A DNA stretch of 64,000 bases from Qipengyuania vesicularis (GCF_019711415.1 NZ_JAIGNJ010000001.1:613001-677000), one strand, 5' to 3'; counted from the stretch's first letter, positions 28,205 through 39,192 are shown. Translations and numbers: made by a program. Notes: generated by a model from the sequence alone, not told the origin.

Positions 28205-30148
28205 CTAGTCGGCTGGGTTGTGTTTCTCGACAAAGCCGACTGCGGCTTCGAGCATTTGCAGGCGTGTGCTGGAAAGCGAAAGCCAGTGATCTTCGTCCTC
28301 GAGCTCCACGAATTCGAAGGGCTTGCCGTGGTCTTTCAGCCGGTCGGCCATCTCGGTGGAGTGTGAATAGCGGACCACAGTGTCGTCCCGGCCGTGGATC
28401 AACATGATCGGCGCATCAGCTCGTGAGGCGAGCCTGCGCGGAGAGACCTCCGCCCATCGATCTTTCGGGCCGAACCGGTCGAGGAGGGCGGCCTTGGTGA
28501 TCCGACTGCGATAAGACCTTTCTTCGTACCCTTCCTCGAACAGGGCGTGCAGATCGCTCACGGGCGCTACCGCGACCGCGCAGCGATACAGACCGTTCTG
28601 CACCGTCACCCCGGCAAGTGCGGCGTAGCCGCCATAGCTTGCTCCCGTGATGCAAGCGCGCTCGGGATCGACAATGCCTTTGGCGGCAAGTGCAGCGAGG
28701 CCGTCGGAGATATCGGTCTGCATTTTCCCGCCCCATTCGCCATACCCGGCCAGCATGAACGCCTCGTCGCGGTTGGTGGAGCCACGGAAATTGGGCTGGA
28801 AGACGGCGTATCCGCGCGAAGCGAAGGCCTGCGCCCACCAGTCGAATTGTTCCCGGTCATGCGCGTGGGGGCCCCCGTGCGGCAATAGGATAACGGGAAG
28901 GTCCACCGGCTCCTTATGCGGCGGCAGGGTAAGGATGCCGTCGAGATCGAGCCCATCGGATGCCTTGTAGGCGAATGTCGAAACGGGACCGACCTTATCC
29001 GCCTTGATCTGACGTCTCTCAAAGGCAATCGCCGACGCGCGCTTGCTCTCCGGCTCGAAGATGTACCAGGTGCCGCTGTCGCCATTCCCGCTCGTTCTAA
29101 TGAGGATTTTGGTAAAGTCGGCGCTCCAGTCGACGAGGGTAACGTGGTAGCGTGCAAATGCCCTTGCCGCCATGTCGACCGCTTTCTGGTGCGCCGGGTC
29201 GGCGAAATGCGCGCGCCCACCAAGATCGCGGTGGCCGATCAGTCGACCGCTGGACTCGTCGAAGTACAAGCGATCGACGTCGACATCGTCGAGAAATGGC
29301 TGCGGCTCGCCCCCCGAGAGGGGAACCTCGAACCAGCGTGAATACCCGTCCTCTCCGCGTTCCGAGTAGATAACGGTATTCCCGGAATAGCCGAGGCCGA
29401 GGATGGCGGCAGCGCCGTCGGCCTGCTTGCCTTCGGCGATGCGGTCTGCGGAATCGTTCGTGATCGACCACTTGCCGCTATTCCTGTCGAGATCGAAGGT
29501 GGCAGCGATCGTTCCGTTGGGGGCTATCAGCCAGTTGCGGTGGTCTTCCCTGTTGCCCTTGAGCGCAATCCGCCTTGACGAGCCGGTTTGGACATCGACT
29601 TCGTAGAGGTAGATCCCGCGCCATGGGAAACCCTGGACCTGGTCCCTTTCGCGCTCCCACGCGCCGAAATAGGCCTTCCATTGACCGCCCACCTTGCGCG
29701 TCCCGAAATTGCCGAACACGCCATCGAAGAGCCCGCTTTCCTTGTCGAAGACCGTGATGAGTTCGCCATCGAAGGTCGCAGGCACGATATGCGCGTTGTA
29801 AATCTCTGTTCGCGGGATGTTGAAGCCCCACAGATCCTCGGTCACGCTGGTGCGCAGCAGGATGCGGTCGTTTCCGATCCAGTCCATGCTTCGGACCTTC
29901 ACATCGCCGAGTTCCATCTTGCGCATCAGCTGCATGTCGGGACCGACGAACAGGATCAGCCGCTCGTCACCGATCGTTGTAATGAGCGCAAAATTGTTGC
30001 CATCCGGCGATATCGCGGCGTCTTCGACATCCGGCAGGGCGCCGTAGGCGGAGAGGGGAGGGTGCCCCTCTTCCGCCAGCACCGGCATGGCGGGTAGGCA
30101 CAGCAGCAAGGCTGCGAGGAGCGATAGGATGGTTCGGGCGTGGCGCAT
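28205..30148 (-). CDS. S9-family (prolyl oligopeptidase-type) peptidase, copy 1
   Basis: 647 residues with signal peptide (LLLCLPAMPVLAEEG), so probably periplasmic. An N-terminal propeller (VEDAAISPDGNNFAL...) precedes an alpha/beta hydrolase domain: nucleophile Ser 504 in GASYGGYAAL, Asp in LIHGRDDTVV, His in EDEDHWLS. It cleaves short peptides by family analogy. The gene at 30215 is a close tandem paralogue with the same start (LSAYGALPDVEDAAISPDG) and the same last residues (GFVEKHNPAD). Confidence 0.93.
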   Translation of the reverse strand: MRHARTILSLLAALLLCLPAMPVLAEEGHPPLSAYGALPDVEDAAISPDGNNFALITTIGDERLILFVGPDMQLMRKMELGDVKVRSMDWIGNDRILLRTSVTEDLWGFNIPRTEIYNAHIVPATFDGELITVFDKESGLFDGVFGNFGTRKVGGQWKAYFGAWERERDQVQGFPWRGIYLYEVDVQTGSSRRIALKGNREDHRNWLIAPNGTIAATFDLDRNSGKWSITNDSADRIAEGKQADGAAAILGLGYSGNTVIYSERGEDGYSRWFEVPLSGGEPQPFLDDVDVDRLYFDESSGRLIGHRDLGGRAHFADPAHQKAVDMAARAFARYHVTLVDWSADFTKILIRTSGNGDSGTWYIFEPESKRASAIAFERRQIKADKVGPVSTFAYKASDGLDLDGILTLPPHKEPVDLPVILLPHGGPHAHDREQFDWWAQAFASRGYAVFQPNFRGSTNRDEAFMLAGYGEWGGKMQTDISDGLAALAAKGIVDPERACITGASYGGYAALAGVTVQNGLYRCAVAVAPVSDLHALFEEGYEERSYRSRITKAALLDRFGPKDRWAEVSPRRLASRADAPIMLIHGRDDTVVRYSHSTEMADRLKDHGKPFEFVELEDEDHWLSLSSTRLQMLEAAVGFVEKHNPAD

Positions 30149-30214
30149 TTGATCCTGCCGGTCAGATAGGCTTGCAGCAGTGGGCGGAAAGCTCGCGGAG
30201 TGAGAAAATATCCA

Positions 30215-32164
30215 TCAATCCGCCGGGTTGTGCTTCTCGACGAAACCGACAGCCGCCTCGAGCATCCGAAGTCGGGTTTTGGAAAGGGAGAGCCAGTGAT
30301 CTTCACCTTCGAGCTCGACCAACTCGTACGGCTTGCCGTTGTCCTTCAGCTTGTCCGCCATCTGGGTCGAATGAGAATAGGGCACTACGGTATCGTCGCG
30401 GCCGTGGATGAGCATGATCGGTGCATCGGCCCGGTCGGCCAGACGGCGCGGTGACACGTCGTCCCAGCGATCTTTGGGACCGAGCTGGTCGAGAAGTGCC
30501 TCCTTGGTCATTCGTTCGCGTCCGGATGCCCGGTAATCTTCGTTGAACATCGCTCGAATGTCGCTGACAGGGGCGACGGCCACTGCACAACGATAGATGC
30601 CTTGCTGGATGGTGACGCCTGCCAATGCTGCATAGCCGCCATAGCTTGCACCAACTATGCAGACACGAGCCGGATCGACGATGCCCTTCTCGGCGAGCGC
30701 TGTCAGGCCATCGGAAATATCGGTCTGCATCGCACGGCCCCATTCACCAAATCCGGCCAGCTTGAAGGCTTGGGTCTTGTTGGTCGATCCACGAAAATTC
30801 GGTTGGAACACAGCATATCCGCGCGAGGCGAAGGCCTGGGCCCACCAGTCGAACTTTTCCCTGTCGTAGGAATGGGGGCCGCCATGCGGCAGCATAACTA
30901 GGGGAAGGTCCTTCGCTTCGCGGCCAGGCGGTAGAGTCAATATGCCGTCGATGTCGAGACCATCACCTGCCTTATAGGCAAAGGTCGAAACCGGGCCGAC
31001 CCTTTCCGGCCCGATGGCTGCTCGTTCATAAGCAATTGCGTCGGCCTTTCCCTGCTCGAGATCGACCACGAACCATGTCCCGCTATCCAGCTTGCCGCTG
31101 GTGCGCACCAGCACCTTCGTGAAGTCGGGAGTCCAGTCTACCATCCTGAAGTCGTAGCCGTCGAATGCCTTGCGGATTCCGGCGGCTGCTTTCTGGTCAT
31201 CCTGATCGAAGAATACGGGCCCCTTGTCCGCATCGAGATATCCCATCAGGTAGCCGGAGACCTTGTGGAAGTAGAGCCGATCGACATCTGTGTCGGCGAG
31301 GAAAGGCCGGGGGGTGCCGCCGGCAAGCGGGATTTCGAACCATTCGTTGATCCCGTCTTGCCTTCGCGCAGCATACAAGAGCGTGCTGCCGTCGCTGCCA
31401 AGGCCGATCAGGCCGATCGAAGCGCCGAGCGCAGTACCGCTCGCAATCCGCTTGCCGGTCGGTCCTTCGATCTTCCAGTCGCCATCAGCACCACTGGCAT
31501 CGAGCGTTGCGGCAATCCGGCCTTCGGCATCGACCACCCAATCTCGATCGTATCCCTGCCGCGCTGAATCCGACATCTTGCTCGCGCGATTGGTGTTCAC
31601 ATCAATGGAGTAGAGGAAGGGGCGACCATGATCGAAGACATATCTCGAACGGCTTTGGGCGGAGCGCTGCAGTCTAAGGCCACCGAAATGTGCAACCCAA
31701 CGACCGTCGATCTGGCGTAGCCCGTAATTGCCATACAAGGCATTGAGGACGTCCTTCGAATCGCCGAAGATGGTTTCCACAGGCAGGCTGTTGTCGATGG
31801 GCAAGAGGTGGCCGACGTTGACTTCGATCTTGTCGGTGGTGAAGCCCCATACTTCTTCGGTTTGTCCGGTCACCAGCAAGATGCGCTCGTTCCCGAGCCA
31901 TTGCATGTAGCGTACCTTGGCATCTCCGACCTGGAGGCGATTGACCGGCTTCAGGTTGGAGTCGACGATCAGCAGTATTCGCTGTCCGCTGGAGGACAAC
32001 AGCATCGAAATCATCTCGCCATCCGGCGATATCGCGGCGTCTTCGACATCGGGTAGCGCGCCATATGCCGACAAAGGCGCCATTTCTTCAGCGAGAGCAG
32101 GCTGACCAATAGTCGCCAGAAACAGCGCGAGCAGAATAGTTCTAGATCTTGTGAAAAGCGACAT
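30215..32164 (-). CDS. S9-family peptidase, copy 2
   Basis: 649 residues with signal peptide (IGQPALAEEM). Same architecture as the downstream copy: propeller and C-terminal hydrolase with Ser 507 in GASYGGYAAL, LIHGRDDTVVPYSHS and GEDHWLSLS. The two genes are 66 bases apart on one strand and could be one transcript. The hydrolase halves are much more alike than the propellers, which suggests divergence in substrate gating (inference). Confidence 0.93.
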   Translation of the reverse strand: MSLFTRSRTILLALFLATIGQPALAEEMAPLSAYGALPDVEDAAISPDGEMISMLLSSSGQRILLIVDSNLKPVNRLQVGDAKVRYMQWLGNERILLVTGQTEEVWGFTTDKIEVNVGHLLPIDNSLPVETIFGDSKDVLNALYGNYGLRQIDGRWVAHFGGLRLQRSAQSRSRYVFDHGRPFLYSIDVNTNRASKMSDSARQGYDRDWVVDAEGRIAATLDASGADGDWKIEGPTGKRIASGTALGASIGLIGLGSDGSTLLYAARRQDGINEWFEIPLAGGTPRPFLADTDVDRLYFHKVSGYLMGYLDADKGPVFFDQDDQKAAAGIRKAFDGYDFRMVDWTPDFTKVLVRTSGKLDSGTWFVVDLEQGKADAIAYERAAIGPERVGPVSTFAYKAGDGLDIDGILTLPPGREAKDLPLVMLPHGGPHSYDREKFDWWAQAFASRGYAVFQPNFRGSTNKTQAFKLAGFGEWGRAMQTDISDGLTALAEKGIVDPARVCIVGASYGGYAALAGVTIQQGIYRCAVAVAPVSDIRAMFNEDYRASGRERMTKEALLDQLGPKDRWDDVSPRRLADRADAPIMLIHGRDDTVVPYSHSTQMADKLKDNGKPYELVELEGEDHWLSLSKTRLRMLEAAVGFVEKHNPAD

Positions 32165-32272
32165 GCGACCCCAAAATATTCAAGCCAATCCTAGCCTGTT
32201 GCGCCGCCAGTACAATATGATCGGTTAAAGCCTTGGCGAATTTGTCCCCATGCCCTAGAGGCGCGCACCGTC

Positions 32273-32755
32273 ATGGCACGTCCCAAACCCGCCACCTTCG
32301 ACAAGCAGAATACCGTCGCCGACAACCGGCGTGTGCGGTTCGATTACCATGTGGAAGAAACCTTCGAGGCGGGGCTGGCCCTGCAGGGGACCGAGGTGAA
32401 GGCGCTGCGTGCGGGCGAGGCTTCGATCAAGGAAAGCTATGCCGAGGTGCGTGACGGGCAGGTGTGGCTGATCAACGCCAATATCCCGGAATATTCGCAC
32501 GGCAACCGGCTCAACCATGAGCCGCGACGGCCGCGCAAGCTGCTGCTCCATGCGCGCGAAATCGACAAGCTCTTCGGCGCGGTGGAACGCAAGGGCATGA
32601 CGCTGGTGCCGCTGTCGATCTACTTCAACTCGACCGGACGGGCCAAGGTCGAGCTGGCGTTGGCCAAGGGCAAGCAGGCGCATGACAAGCGCCAGACGAT
32701 CAAGGATCGCGACTGGAAGCGCGACAAGGCCCGGCTAATGCGCGAGAAGGGATAA
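32273..32755 (+). CDS. smpB: SsrA-binding protein SmpB
   Basis: 160 residues. It delivers tmRNA to stalled ribosomes. [50 protein letters not shown] and the basic tail [26 protein letters not shown] are diagnostic. Located downstream of dapA in the same direction. Confidence 0.97.
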   Translation: MARPKPATFDKQNTVADNRRVRFDYHVEETFEAGLALQGTEVKALRAGEASIKESYAEVRDGQVWLINANIPEYSHGNRLNHEPRRPRKLLLHAREIDKLFGAVERKGMTLVPLSIYFNSTGRAKVELALAKGKQAHDKRQTIKDRDWKRDKARLMREKG

Positions 32756-32884
32756 ATTCCCGCGTTACCCCTTTCGCAAGGTGCATCGGCTAACCACATC
32801 GGCTGACATGCCCGCATCGCCGCCAAATATTCTCATCGTCCGCTTGCAACGCACGCCTGTGCGGAGCATGGCAGGGGCGTGGCG

Positions 32885-33469
32885 ATGACTAGTTTTCGAT
32901 CAAAGACTTTCCTGGCGGATTTCCTTCGCAAGCATATGCCCACGCGCGAGGAAATGGCGAAGAACCGCTTCCTCAAGCCAATCGCGCACCGGTTCCTTTC
33001 GCCCGAGTTGTGGCGCTTTACCCGGCGTAGCGTACCGCGCGGTGTTGCTCTCGGCCTGTTCGCAGCCTTCATCGTGCCGATCGGACAGATATTCCTTGCT
33101 GCATTCATGGCCCTGCCGGCGCGCGCCAACGTTCCGCTCGCGGCGCTGGTCACCTTTGTCACCAATCCATTCACGCTGCCGTTCTGGCTGGTCATCGCCA
33201 ACCGCACGGGCAAGATCGTCCTTAATATCGATGCCGCTATGGGTGCAGGTGCAGGCCAACTGGCCGAGGACAGCGGTGCGCTCGCACGGTGGCTCGAAGT
33301 GGGCGGGGTGACCGCTTTCGGCTTCCTCGTCCTCGCAATCGTGACGTCTGCGGTGGGATATCTCGCGGCGAGCTTCACCTGGCGCTTCGTGGTTGCGCGC
33401 AAGCGTGAGCGCCGCCTTTCGCGGATGGAAAAGCGGCTCGACGAACGGCTCGGTGGAGGGGCTTCGTGA
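32885..33469 (+). CDS. DUF2062 membrane protein
   Basis: 194 residues. ATG 32885 is chosen because AGGGG is at correct distance; a GTG six bases earlier is less likely. FTRRSVPRGVALGLFAAFIVPIGQ and VTFVTNPFTLPFW are the DUF2062 signature; about three membrane helices and a basic C-terminus. Its stop overlaps the cckA start (GTGA), so the two are co-translated. No known function. Confidence 0.88.
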   Translation: MTSFRSKTFLADFLRKHMPTREEMAKNRFLKPIAHRFLSPELWRFTRRSVPRGVALGLFAAFIVPIGQIFLAAFMALPARANVPLAALVTFVTNPFTLPFWLVIANRTGKIVLNIDAAMGAGAGQLAEDSGALARWLEVGGVTAFGFLVLAIVTSAVGYLAASFTWRFVVARKRERRLSRMEKRLDERLGGGAS

Positions 33470-35943
33470 GCGTACCTGGCGATCGGGAGGCAGACGGCCT
33501 GCCGCCAATTCCGCTGATCTTCGGTATCGTCCTTGCTTTTGCCGTATCGGTCGGGCTTGTGTGGCTGGCGGCGGGAACAAGCCTTGCGGCTGTTGCCTAT
33601 GGCGGCGCCTTGGTCGCGGTGATCCTCGCGCTATTGCTCGCCCCACGCTTCGCTCCGAAGTCGAGCGAGGAAGTTCTCGCCCAACCGGACTGGAGTGTGA
33701 CCGCTGCCGCGATTGAGAACCGCCGCCGCGGGGTCGCTGTGGTCGATCGCGCCAACCGGCTGACATGCTCCAACGCCACCTATGAAAAATGGTTCGGCGC
33801 CGATCTAGCCCCGCACCAGCTTCCCTTCGATGAGGACGCCCAGACCCGGATAGCCGAGGCGGCCCGGCAGGCTTGGCGCGATGGCTACGCCAAATGCGGC
33901 GAGCTGGCGATGGAAGTGGGCGGAAGCTCCTACAAGCTGAAGATCGAACGGGTCGGGCGCGGCGAAGACTACCTCGTCTGGCGCTTCGGCGAGATCGTCA
34001 AGGAGCGCAGCTATGACGGGATGCAGGAGCGCATCACCGGCTCGCTCGGGCAGATCCTCTCGCGTTCGGGTATCGAACTGGCTTTGGTGGCGCCCGACGG
34101 AATCGTTCAGGCGGCCACTCCCGGGCTTGCCGAACGGGCAACGGGTTCGCGCGGCGAGACCCTGGCGGGACAGGAATTCGTGCAACTCCTGCGCTCGGAC
34201 GACCGCGACCGGATATTCTTCGCCAACGAGGGGCAGCAGGGCTCGCCGCAGACACTGGTGCATGTCCCCCTCGATCCGCCTGCAGGACGCGAGGGCGAGC
34301 AGGCTCCCAATCTGATGCTTCTCGTCGACAGCACAGTCGGCATAGGTGGCGGCTGGCAAGGGAGCGGCAAGGCAGCGATCCCGCAGCTCGAGGCGCTGTT
34401 GTCCGCCCTTCCTCTCGGACTTGCACTGACCGACCGCGACGGGCGTTTTCTGTTCGCGAACAAGGCATTCCTTCGCGCCGTGGAGCGGGAGGAACAGGGC
34501 CTGCCGCAGTTCCCGTCGGACCTGGTCGTACGCGAGGACAAGGCCGCGATTGCCGATACCGTCCGGCGCTTTGCCAAGGGCGCCACCGCGAGCGGCGACA
34601 TGGCCGTGCGTCTCGCCAACGACAAGGAGGAGCCGGTTTCGATCGGCCTTGCCGGAGTACGCGGGCTGGGCGATGCGGCGGTCCTCCTTTCGATCAGTGA
34701 TTCTACCGAGGAAAAGCGTCTGCGCCGCCAGGTTGCGCAGGCGACCAAGATGCAGGCCGTCGGCCAGCTCGCCGGGGGTGTCGCGCACGATTTCAACAAC
34801 GTGCTGACAGCGATCATCGGCTATTGCGACCTCATGCTGCTGCGCCACACGCCGGGCGACAGCGACTATGACGATATTCAGCAGATCAAGGCGAATTCGA
34901 ACCGCGCCGCCAGCCTGACGCGGCAACTGCTTGCCTTCTCGCGCCAGCAGACGCTGCGCCCGGTCGTGCTCCAGATGCCCGACGTGGTGAGCGAGGTCAG
35001 CCAGCTGCTGAAGCGCCTGATGGGCGAGAAGATCGAATTCTCGGTCCGCCACGACCGCGAGCTCGGCCCGGTGCGCGCCGACCCTCAGCAGCTCGAGCAG
35101 GTCATCATCAATCTCGCCGTGAATGCGCGCGACGCGATGCAGAGCCACGCCAACAAGCTCGGCAAGCAGGACTGGAAGGGGCGGCTTACGCTGGCAACCC
35201 GGCGCGTGTCGGCCCGCGATGTGCGCAAGATGGGCATCGATATCATGCCCGCCGACGACTACACTGTGCTCATCGTGCAGGACACCGGCGGCGGCATCCC
35301 GGTCGAGCATCTCAACAAGATCTTCGAGCCGTTCTTCACGACCAAGGAGCAGGGCAAGGGCACCGGCCTCGGCCTGTCGACCGTCTACGGTATCGTGAAG
35401 CAGTCGAACGGTTTCATCTTCGCCGATAACGTTACCGATGCCAGCGGCCAGGCTGCGGGTGCGCGCTTCACCGTCTATCTCCCCGTCCACAAGGGCGAGA
35501 TGCCGATATACCTCAAGGGCGAAGACGGCGGAGAGGAGCCCAAGGCCAGCGAATGGTCGGGCGGCGGCAAGCTGCTGCTGGTCGAGGACGAGGACATGGT
35601 CCGTGCCGTTGCCGAGAGGGCGCTCACCCGTGCAGGCTATGCCGTCACCACCGCCTCCGACGGGGAAGAGGGGCTTGCCGCGATTGCCAATGGCGATGTC
35701 GAATTCGACCTGATCGTATCCGACGTCGTGATGCCTGCAATGGACGGGCCAGCTATGGCGCGCGCCGTGCGCAGGGTGAAACCAAAAATCCCGATCCTGT
35801 TCATGTCGGGCTATGCCGAAGAGCAGTTGCGCAACGAGATCGATATCGACAACATGCATTTCATACCTAAGCCCTTCAGCGTCCAGCAGATTAATGCCAA
35901 GGTGTCTGAAGTCTTGGGAGAACAAGCCAAGGTCGACGCCTGA
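33466..35943 (+). CDS. cckA: Hybrid sensor histidine kinase CckA
   Basis: 825 residues. Two membrane helices at about 17-58, then PAS-like domains, one beginning at about residue 310 ([25 protein letters not shown]). The H box is [13 protein letters not shown] with phospho-His 441; ATPase boxes are [19 protein letters not shown] and [13 protein letters not shown]. The C-terminal receiver begins [12 protein letters not shown], with phospho-Asp 753 in [10 protein letters not shown]. In Alphaproteobacteria CckA phosphorylates ChpT, which passes phosphate to CtrA and CpdR. CpdR is encoded at 62031 in this window. Confidence 0.95.
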   Translation: MSVPGDREADGLPPIPLIFGIVLAFAVSVGLVWLAAGTSLAAVAYGGALVAVILALLLAPRFAPKSSEEVLAQPDWSVTAAAIENRRRGVAVVDRANRLTCSNATYEKWFGADLAPHQLPFDEDAQTRIAEAARQAWRDGYAKCGELAMEVGGSSYKLKIERVGRGEDYLVWRFGEIVKERSYDGMQERITGSLGQILSRSGIELALVAPDGIVQAATPGLAERATGSRGETLAGQEFVQLLRSDDRDRIFFANEGQQGSPQTLVHVPLDPPAGREGEQAPNLMLLVDSTVGIGGGWQGSGKAAIPQLEALLSALPLGLALTDRDGRFLFANKAFLRAVEREEQGLPQFPSDLVVREDKAAIADTVRRFAKGATASGDMAVRLANDKEEPVSIGLAGVRGLGDAAVLLSISDSTEEKRLRRQVAQATKMQAVGQLAGGVAHDFNNVLTAIIGYCDLMLLRHTPGDSDYDDIQQIKANSNRAASLTRQLLAFSRQQTLRPVVLQMPDVVSEVSQLLKRLMGEKIEFSVRHDRELGPVRADPQQLEQVIINLAVNARDAMQSHANKLGKQDWKGRLTLATRRVSARDVRKMGIDIMPADDYTVLIVQDTGGGIPVEHLNKIFEPFFTTKEQGKGTGLGLSTVYGIVKQSNGFIFADNVTDASGQAAGARFTVYLPVHKGEMPIYLKGEDGGEEPKASEWSGGGKLLLVEDEDMVRAVAERALTRAGYAVTTASDGEEGLAAIANGDVEFDLIVSDVVMPAMDGPAMARAVRRVKPKIPILFMSGYAEEQLRNEIDIDNMHFIPKPFSVQQINAKVSEVLGEQAKVDA

Positions 35944-35986
35944 ATTTTCGGCAGCGACCTGCGCCACTGACTAGGGGAGCTGCATC

Positions 35987-37483
35987 ATGGGTCGTTTCGT
36001 TTCCGGTCTTGCCATCTCGGCCGCGGTCCTGGCCGCACCACTAGGCGCGCAATCTCAGGCCGATGCGCTGGCCGATCCCGATGCCACGGCGCAGGGCGAT
36101 GTCTCGATCACCATCTACAACGGCGACAGGAGCCTGGTGCAGGATGTGCGCCAATTGTCCATTCCTGCCGGACAGAGCACGGTGTCCTTCCCCGATGTTT
36201 CTGCACGGATACAGCCCGAAACCCTGAGCTTCTCCGCCGACGGGACGGCAATCGTCGAACAGAATTTCGACTTCGACCTGCTGACTCCGACCAAGCTGAT
36301 GGAGAAAGCCATCGGCCAGACCATCACGCTGATCCGCACCAATCCTGCCACGGGCGCGGAAACTCGCGAGCGCGCGACCGTGCTCTCGACCGCCGGGGGC
36401 GTGGTGGTGAAGATCGGAGACCGGATCGAGGTCCTGCGCGACGATGGCCTTCCGGTCCGCGCGATCTTCGATCGGGTACCTTCCAACCTGCGGGCGAGGC
36501 CGACGCTTTCGGTGACGCTCGATTCGACGCGTTCGGGGGCGCGTGCCGCCGCGATCCGCTACCTCACGAGCGGTCTGGGCTGGACATCGGACTATGTCGC
36601 GCTGTTCGACGAGGCTGATAATACGGTCGACATGCAGGGTTGGGTCACGCTTACCAACCAGACCGGCACGACATTTCATGATGCGGACCTTCTATTGGTC
36701 GCTGGCGATCCAACCGGCGGGAACGGGCGTGGCACGCGCTCGAGGTCGATGGTCACCCCCGGAACCGAGGCCGCCGATCGCGAATCGCTGGGTGATTTCT
36801 ACCTCTACCCTCTCGAGGAGCGCACCACGGTCGCCAACGCGCAGACCAAGCAGGTCAGCTTCCTCGACGTGCAGGGCGTGCCCGCGCGCCGCCGCTACGA
36901 ACGGCGGGTTGGCTGGCTCGCGCGCGACAACCAGCCGGTTGCTGTGAGCAGCGCCATTTCGTTCAACACCTCGCGCTCTCAAGGTCTAGGCGATGCGCTC
37001 CCTGCAGGCACGGTCCGCTTCTACCAGCGTGACAGTCAGGGCACTCCGCAATTCATCGGCGAGGCGCGGATCGGCCACACGCCGATGGGCAGCGAGTTGT
37101 TCCTCCGCACGGGCGACGCTTTCGACGTCTATGTCCAGGCAGAGGTGGAGAAGCGCGAGCAGATCGACAGCGGCGAGTGGCGAAGCACCGCCCGCTACCG
37201 CGTGGTGACGGACGACGAGGTCGTCCAGACCATCGAGCAGGAGCGCGAGATCAAATACTACCGCACGACGATGCGGTATACTTTCTACAACGCCAAATCC
37301 GTGCCGGTCGATGTCGAGTTCTACCAGGACGGGCTCTATCGCGGATGGTGGTCGCGGGATTACCGGGTGATATCGGAGGACGTCGAGGGGGAGCAGCAAA
37401 ACCCATCTACCCGCAAATGGATCGTGCGCGTGCCTGCCGAAAGCGAGCGTATTGTCCGGGTGACCTACGAAACCAAGTACTGA
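35987..37483 (+). CDS. DUF4139 exported protein, copy 1
   Basis: 498 residues with signal peptide (AAVLAAPLGAQSQ). Sequence from VSITIYNGDRSLVQDVRQLSIPAGQSTVSFPDVSARIQPETL is the DUF4139 N-terminal pattern. AAIRYLTSGLGWTSDYVALFDE and the C-terminal IVRVPAESERIVRVTYETKY complete it. No enzyme activity is known for the family. Five bases separate it from a second, diverged DUF4139 gene; probably one operon. Confidence 0.88.
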   Translation: MGRFVSGLAISAAVLAAPLGAQSQADALADPDATAQGDVSITIYNGDRSLVQDVRQLSIPAGQSTVSFPDVSARIQPETLSFSADGTAIVEQNFDFDLLTPTKLMEKAIGQTITLIRTNPATGAETRERATVLSTAGGVVVKIGDRIEVLRDDGLPVRAIFDRVPSNLRARPTLSVTLDSTRSGARAAAIRYLTSGLGWTSDYVALFDEADNTVDMQGWVTLTNQTGTTFHDADLLLVAGDPTGGNGRGTRSRSMVTPGTEAADRESLGDFYLYPLEERTTVANAQTKQVSFLDVQGVPARRRYERRVGWLARDNQPVAVSSAISFNTSRSQGLGDALPAGTVRFYQRDSQGTPQFIGEARIGHTPMGSELFLRTGDAFDVYVQAEVEKREQIDSGEWRSTARYRVVTDDEVVQTIEQEREIKYYRTTMRYTFYNAKSVPVDVEFYQDGLYRGWWSRDYRVISEDVEGEQQNPSTRKWIVRVPAESERIVRVTYETKY

Positions 37484-37487
37484 TCGG

Positions 37488-39173
37488 GTGACGTCGGCCA
37501 TGCGCCCGCCAGCAACCTGGATCGCCCTTCTGACCCTGTTCACTGCCGGTCCGCTGGCGGCGCAGGAAGAGCGTGAGCGCGTCTTCGCATCCGAACCGAC
37601 CCATTATGCCGTCACCGTCTATCGCGACCCGGAACGCGTCCCCGGTGAGCGGATGGAGCGCGACTGGCCGCAAGGCTATGCCATGATCAGCGAGACGCGC
37701 ACGGTTACCCTGCCGCCCGGCCGCTCGACCATTCTGTTCGAAGGCGTGGCGGAAGGCATGGTGGCTGTCAGCGCCATCGTTACCGGGCTGCCAGGCGGCA
37801 CGATCGAGAAAAACCGCAACGCAGACCTGTTGTCACCCGCCGCGCTCGTCGACCGTACGCTCGGCAACCGGGTGACGATCACGCGGACCAATCCGGCCAC
37901 GGGTGAGGGGCGCAGCGAAGAGGCGATCGTGCGCACGCGCGCCGATGGCGGCCTCGTTCTCCAGACGCGCGACGGCTTCGAGGCTGTGCGCTGTTCCGGC
38001 CTGCCCGAGAAACTCACCTTCCCTTCGGTCCCTCGCGAGCTGTCGTCGAGGCCCATCTTCAACATCGATACCCATGATGAGACGGGCGGCACTTACGAAG
38101 TGACCCTGACTTACCTGTCCTGGGGCTTCGACTGGGAGGCGAACTATGTTGCGCAGCTGGGCGAGGGCAGGGGAGACGGCACTTTCGAGATGGGGCTGAT
38201 GAGCTGGCTCACCGTGCTCAACGACAACGGCCAGTCCTTTCCCGATGCGCAATTGATGGTCGTCGCCGGCGAAATCGCGATCGAGAGCGATTTCGAGGAA
38301 CTCGCCGAAGCGCCCCTGGCAAGGGGGTTGTCTCTCACCTGCTATCCCTTCGGCAGCACGGCGCGCGGTTCTCCCACCTATGGCTATGGAGTGCCGCCGG
38401 CACCTCCACCGCCTCCCACGATGTCCGATGGGTTCAACGGGGATGCGATCGTCGTGACCGGAGCGCGGAGGCGGGTGTCGGAACTCGCCGAAGTCGCCCC
38501 GGCAATGACAGTTTCCGAGGGAGCGATGGCGTCCGAGGAACAGCTCGCAGACCTCAAGCTTTACCGCGTCCCGCGTGAAGTGACCGTCTCGGCCAAGGGT
38601 CTGAAGCAGATCGCATTTCTCGCGCGCGATGCCGTGCGCACCCGCTGGCTCTATCGCGCGGAATGCGACGCGACGCAGCGTTGGTACAAGGTCGAAGACG
38701 AAATCGATCTCGATGAAGCCTCGATCAAGCTGTTCACTCAGAACAAGGAAGAATTCGGCCTGGGTGCCTCGCTGCCCATGGGCACGCTCAATGCCTTCGA
38801 GGCCACGTCTCTCGGTCCCCAGCTGGTCGCACAGGTTGAGCTGCGCGATTACCCCGTCGGGCAGGAAGTAGAGCTCGATCTGGGTGAGAGCGCGCGTGTC
38901 TACGCCTCGTGCGGATATGCAGGCAATCAAGAGCCCGACGCCAGGGGGCGCCGCTGGACCAGGATCAACGCGGTGCTCTGGAATGCCAATGACACGCCCG
39001 CAAAGGTCCGGCTCGTCCTCGGCTATCCCGATTATTGGGAAGTGCGCAGCTGGGGCCCCGATCCATATGTCAAGAATGGCGAGCTGGTGATCGACGTCGA
39101 AATCCCCGCCAATGGGCGGCTCGACAAGACCTTCCGGATGCGCCGTTCGGAGCTGTTTTTCAGCCGGCGATAG
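37488..39173 (+). CDS. DUF4139 exported protein, copy 2, with TonB-receptor-like insert
   Basis: 561 residues. Signal peptide LLTLFTAGPLAAQEE. The core repeats the family pattern (ARTVTLPPGRSTILFEGV-type segment, VTLTYLSWGFDWEANYVAQLGEG). Around residues 298-330 there is an insert absent from the first copy: a proline run (PPAPPPPPT) followed by DAIVVTGARRRVSELAEV, which looks like the IVVTG(S/T)R segment that opens TonB-dependent receptor plugs in sphingomonads. It might contact TonB or outer-membrane partners; this is inference. Confidence 0.85.
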   Translation: MTSAMRPPATWIALLTLFTAGPLAAQEERERVFASEPTHYAVTVYRDPERVPGERMERDWPQGYAMISETRTVTLPPGRSTILFEGVAEGMVAVSAIVTGLPGGTIEKNRNADLLSPAALVDRTLGNRVTITRTNPATGEGRSEEAIVRTRADGGLVLQTRDGFEAVRCSGLPEKLTFPSVPRELSSRPIFNIDTHDETGGTYEVTLTYLSWGFDWEANYVAQLGEGRGDGTFEMGLMSWLTVLNDNGQSFPDAQLMVVAGEIAIESDFEELAEAPLARGLSLTCYPFGSTARGSPTYGYGVPPAPPPPPTMSDGFNGDAIVVTGARRRVSELAEVAPAMTVSEGAMASEEQLADLKLYRVPREVTVSAKGLKQIAFLARDAVRTRWLYRAECDATQRWYKVEDEIDLDEASIKLFTQNKEEFGLGASLPMGTLNAFEATSLGPQLVAQVELRDYPVGQEVELDLGESARVYASCGYAGNQEPDARGRRWTRINAVLWNANDTPAKVRLVLGYPDYWEVRSWGPDPYVKNGELVIDVEIPANGRLDKTFRMRRSELFFSRR

Positions 39174-39192
39174 GAAAGTTGGAAAAAAATTC

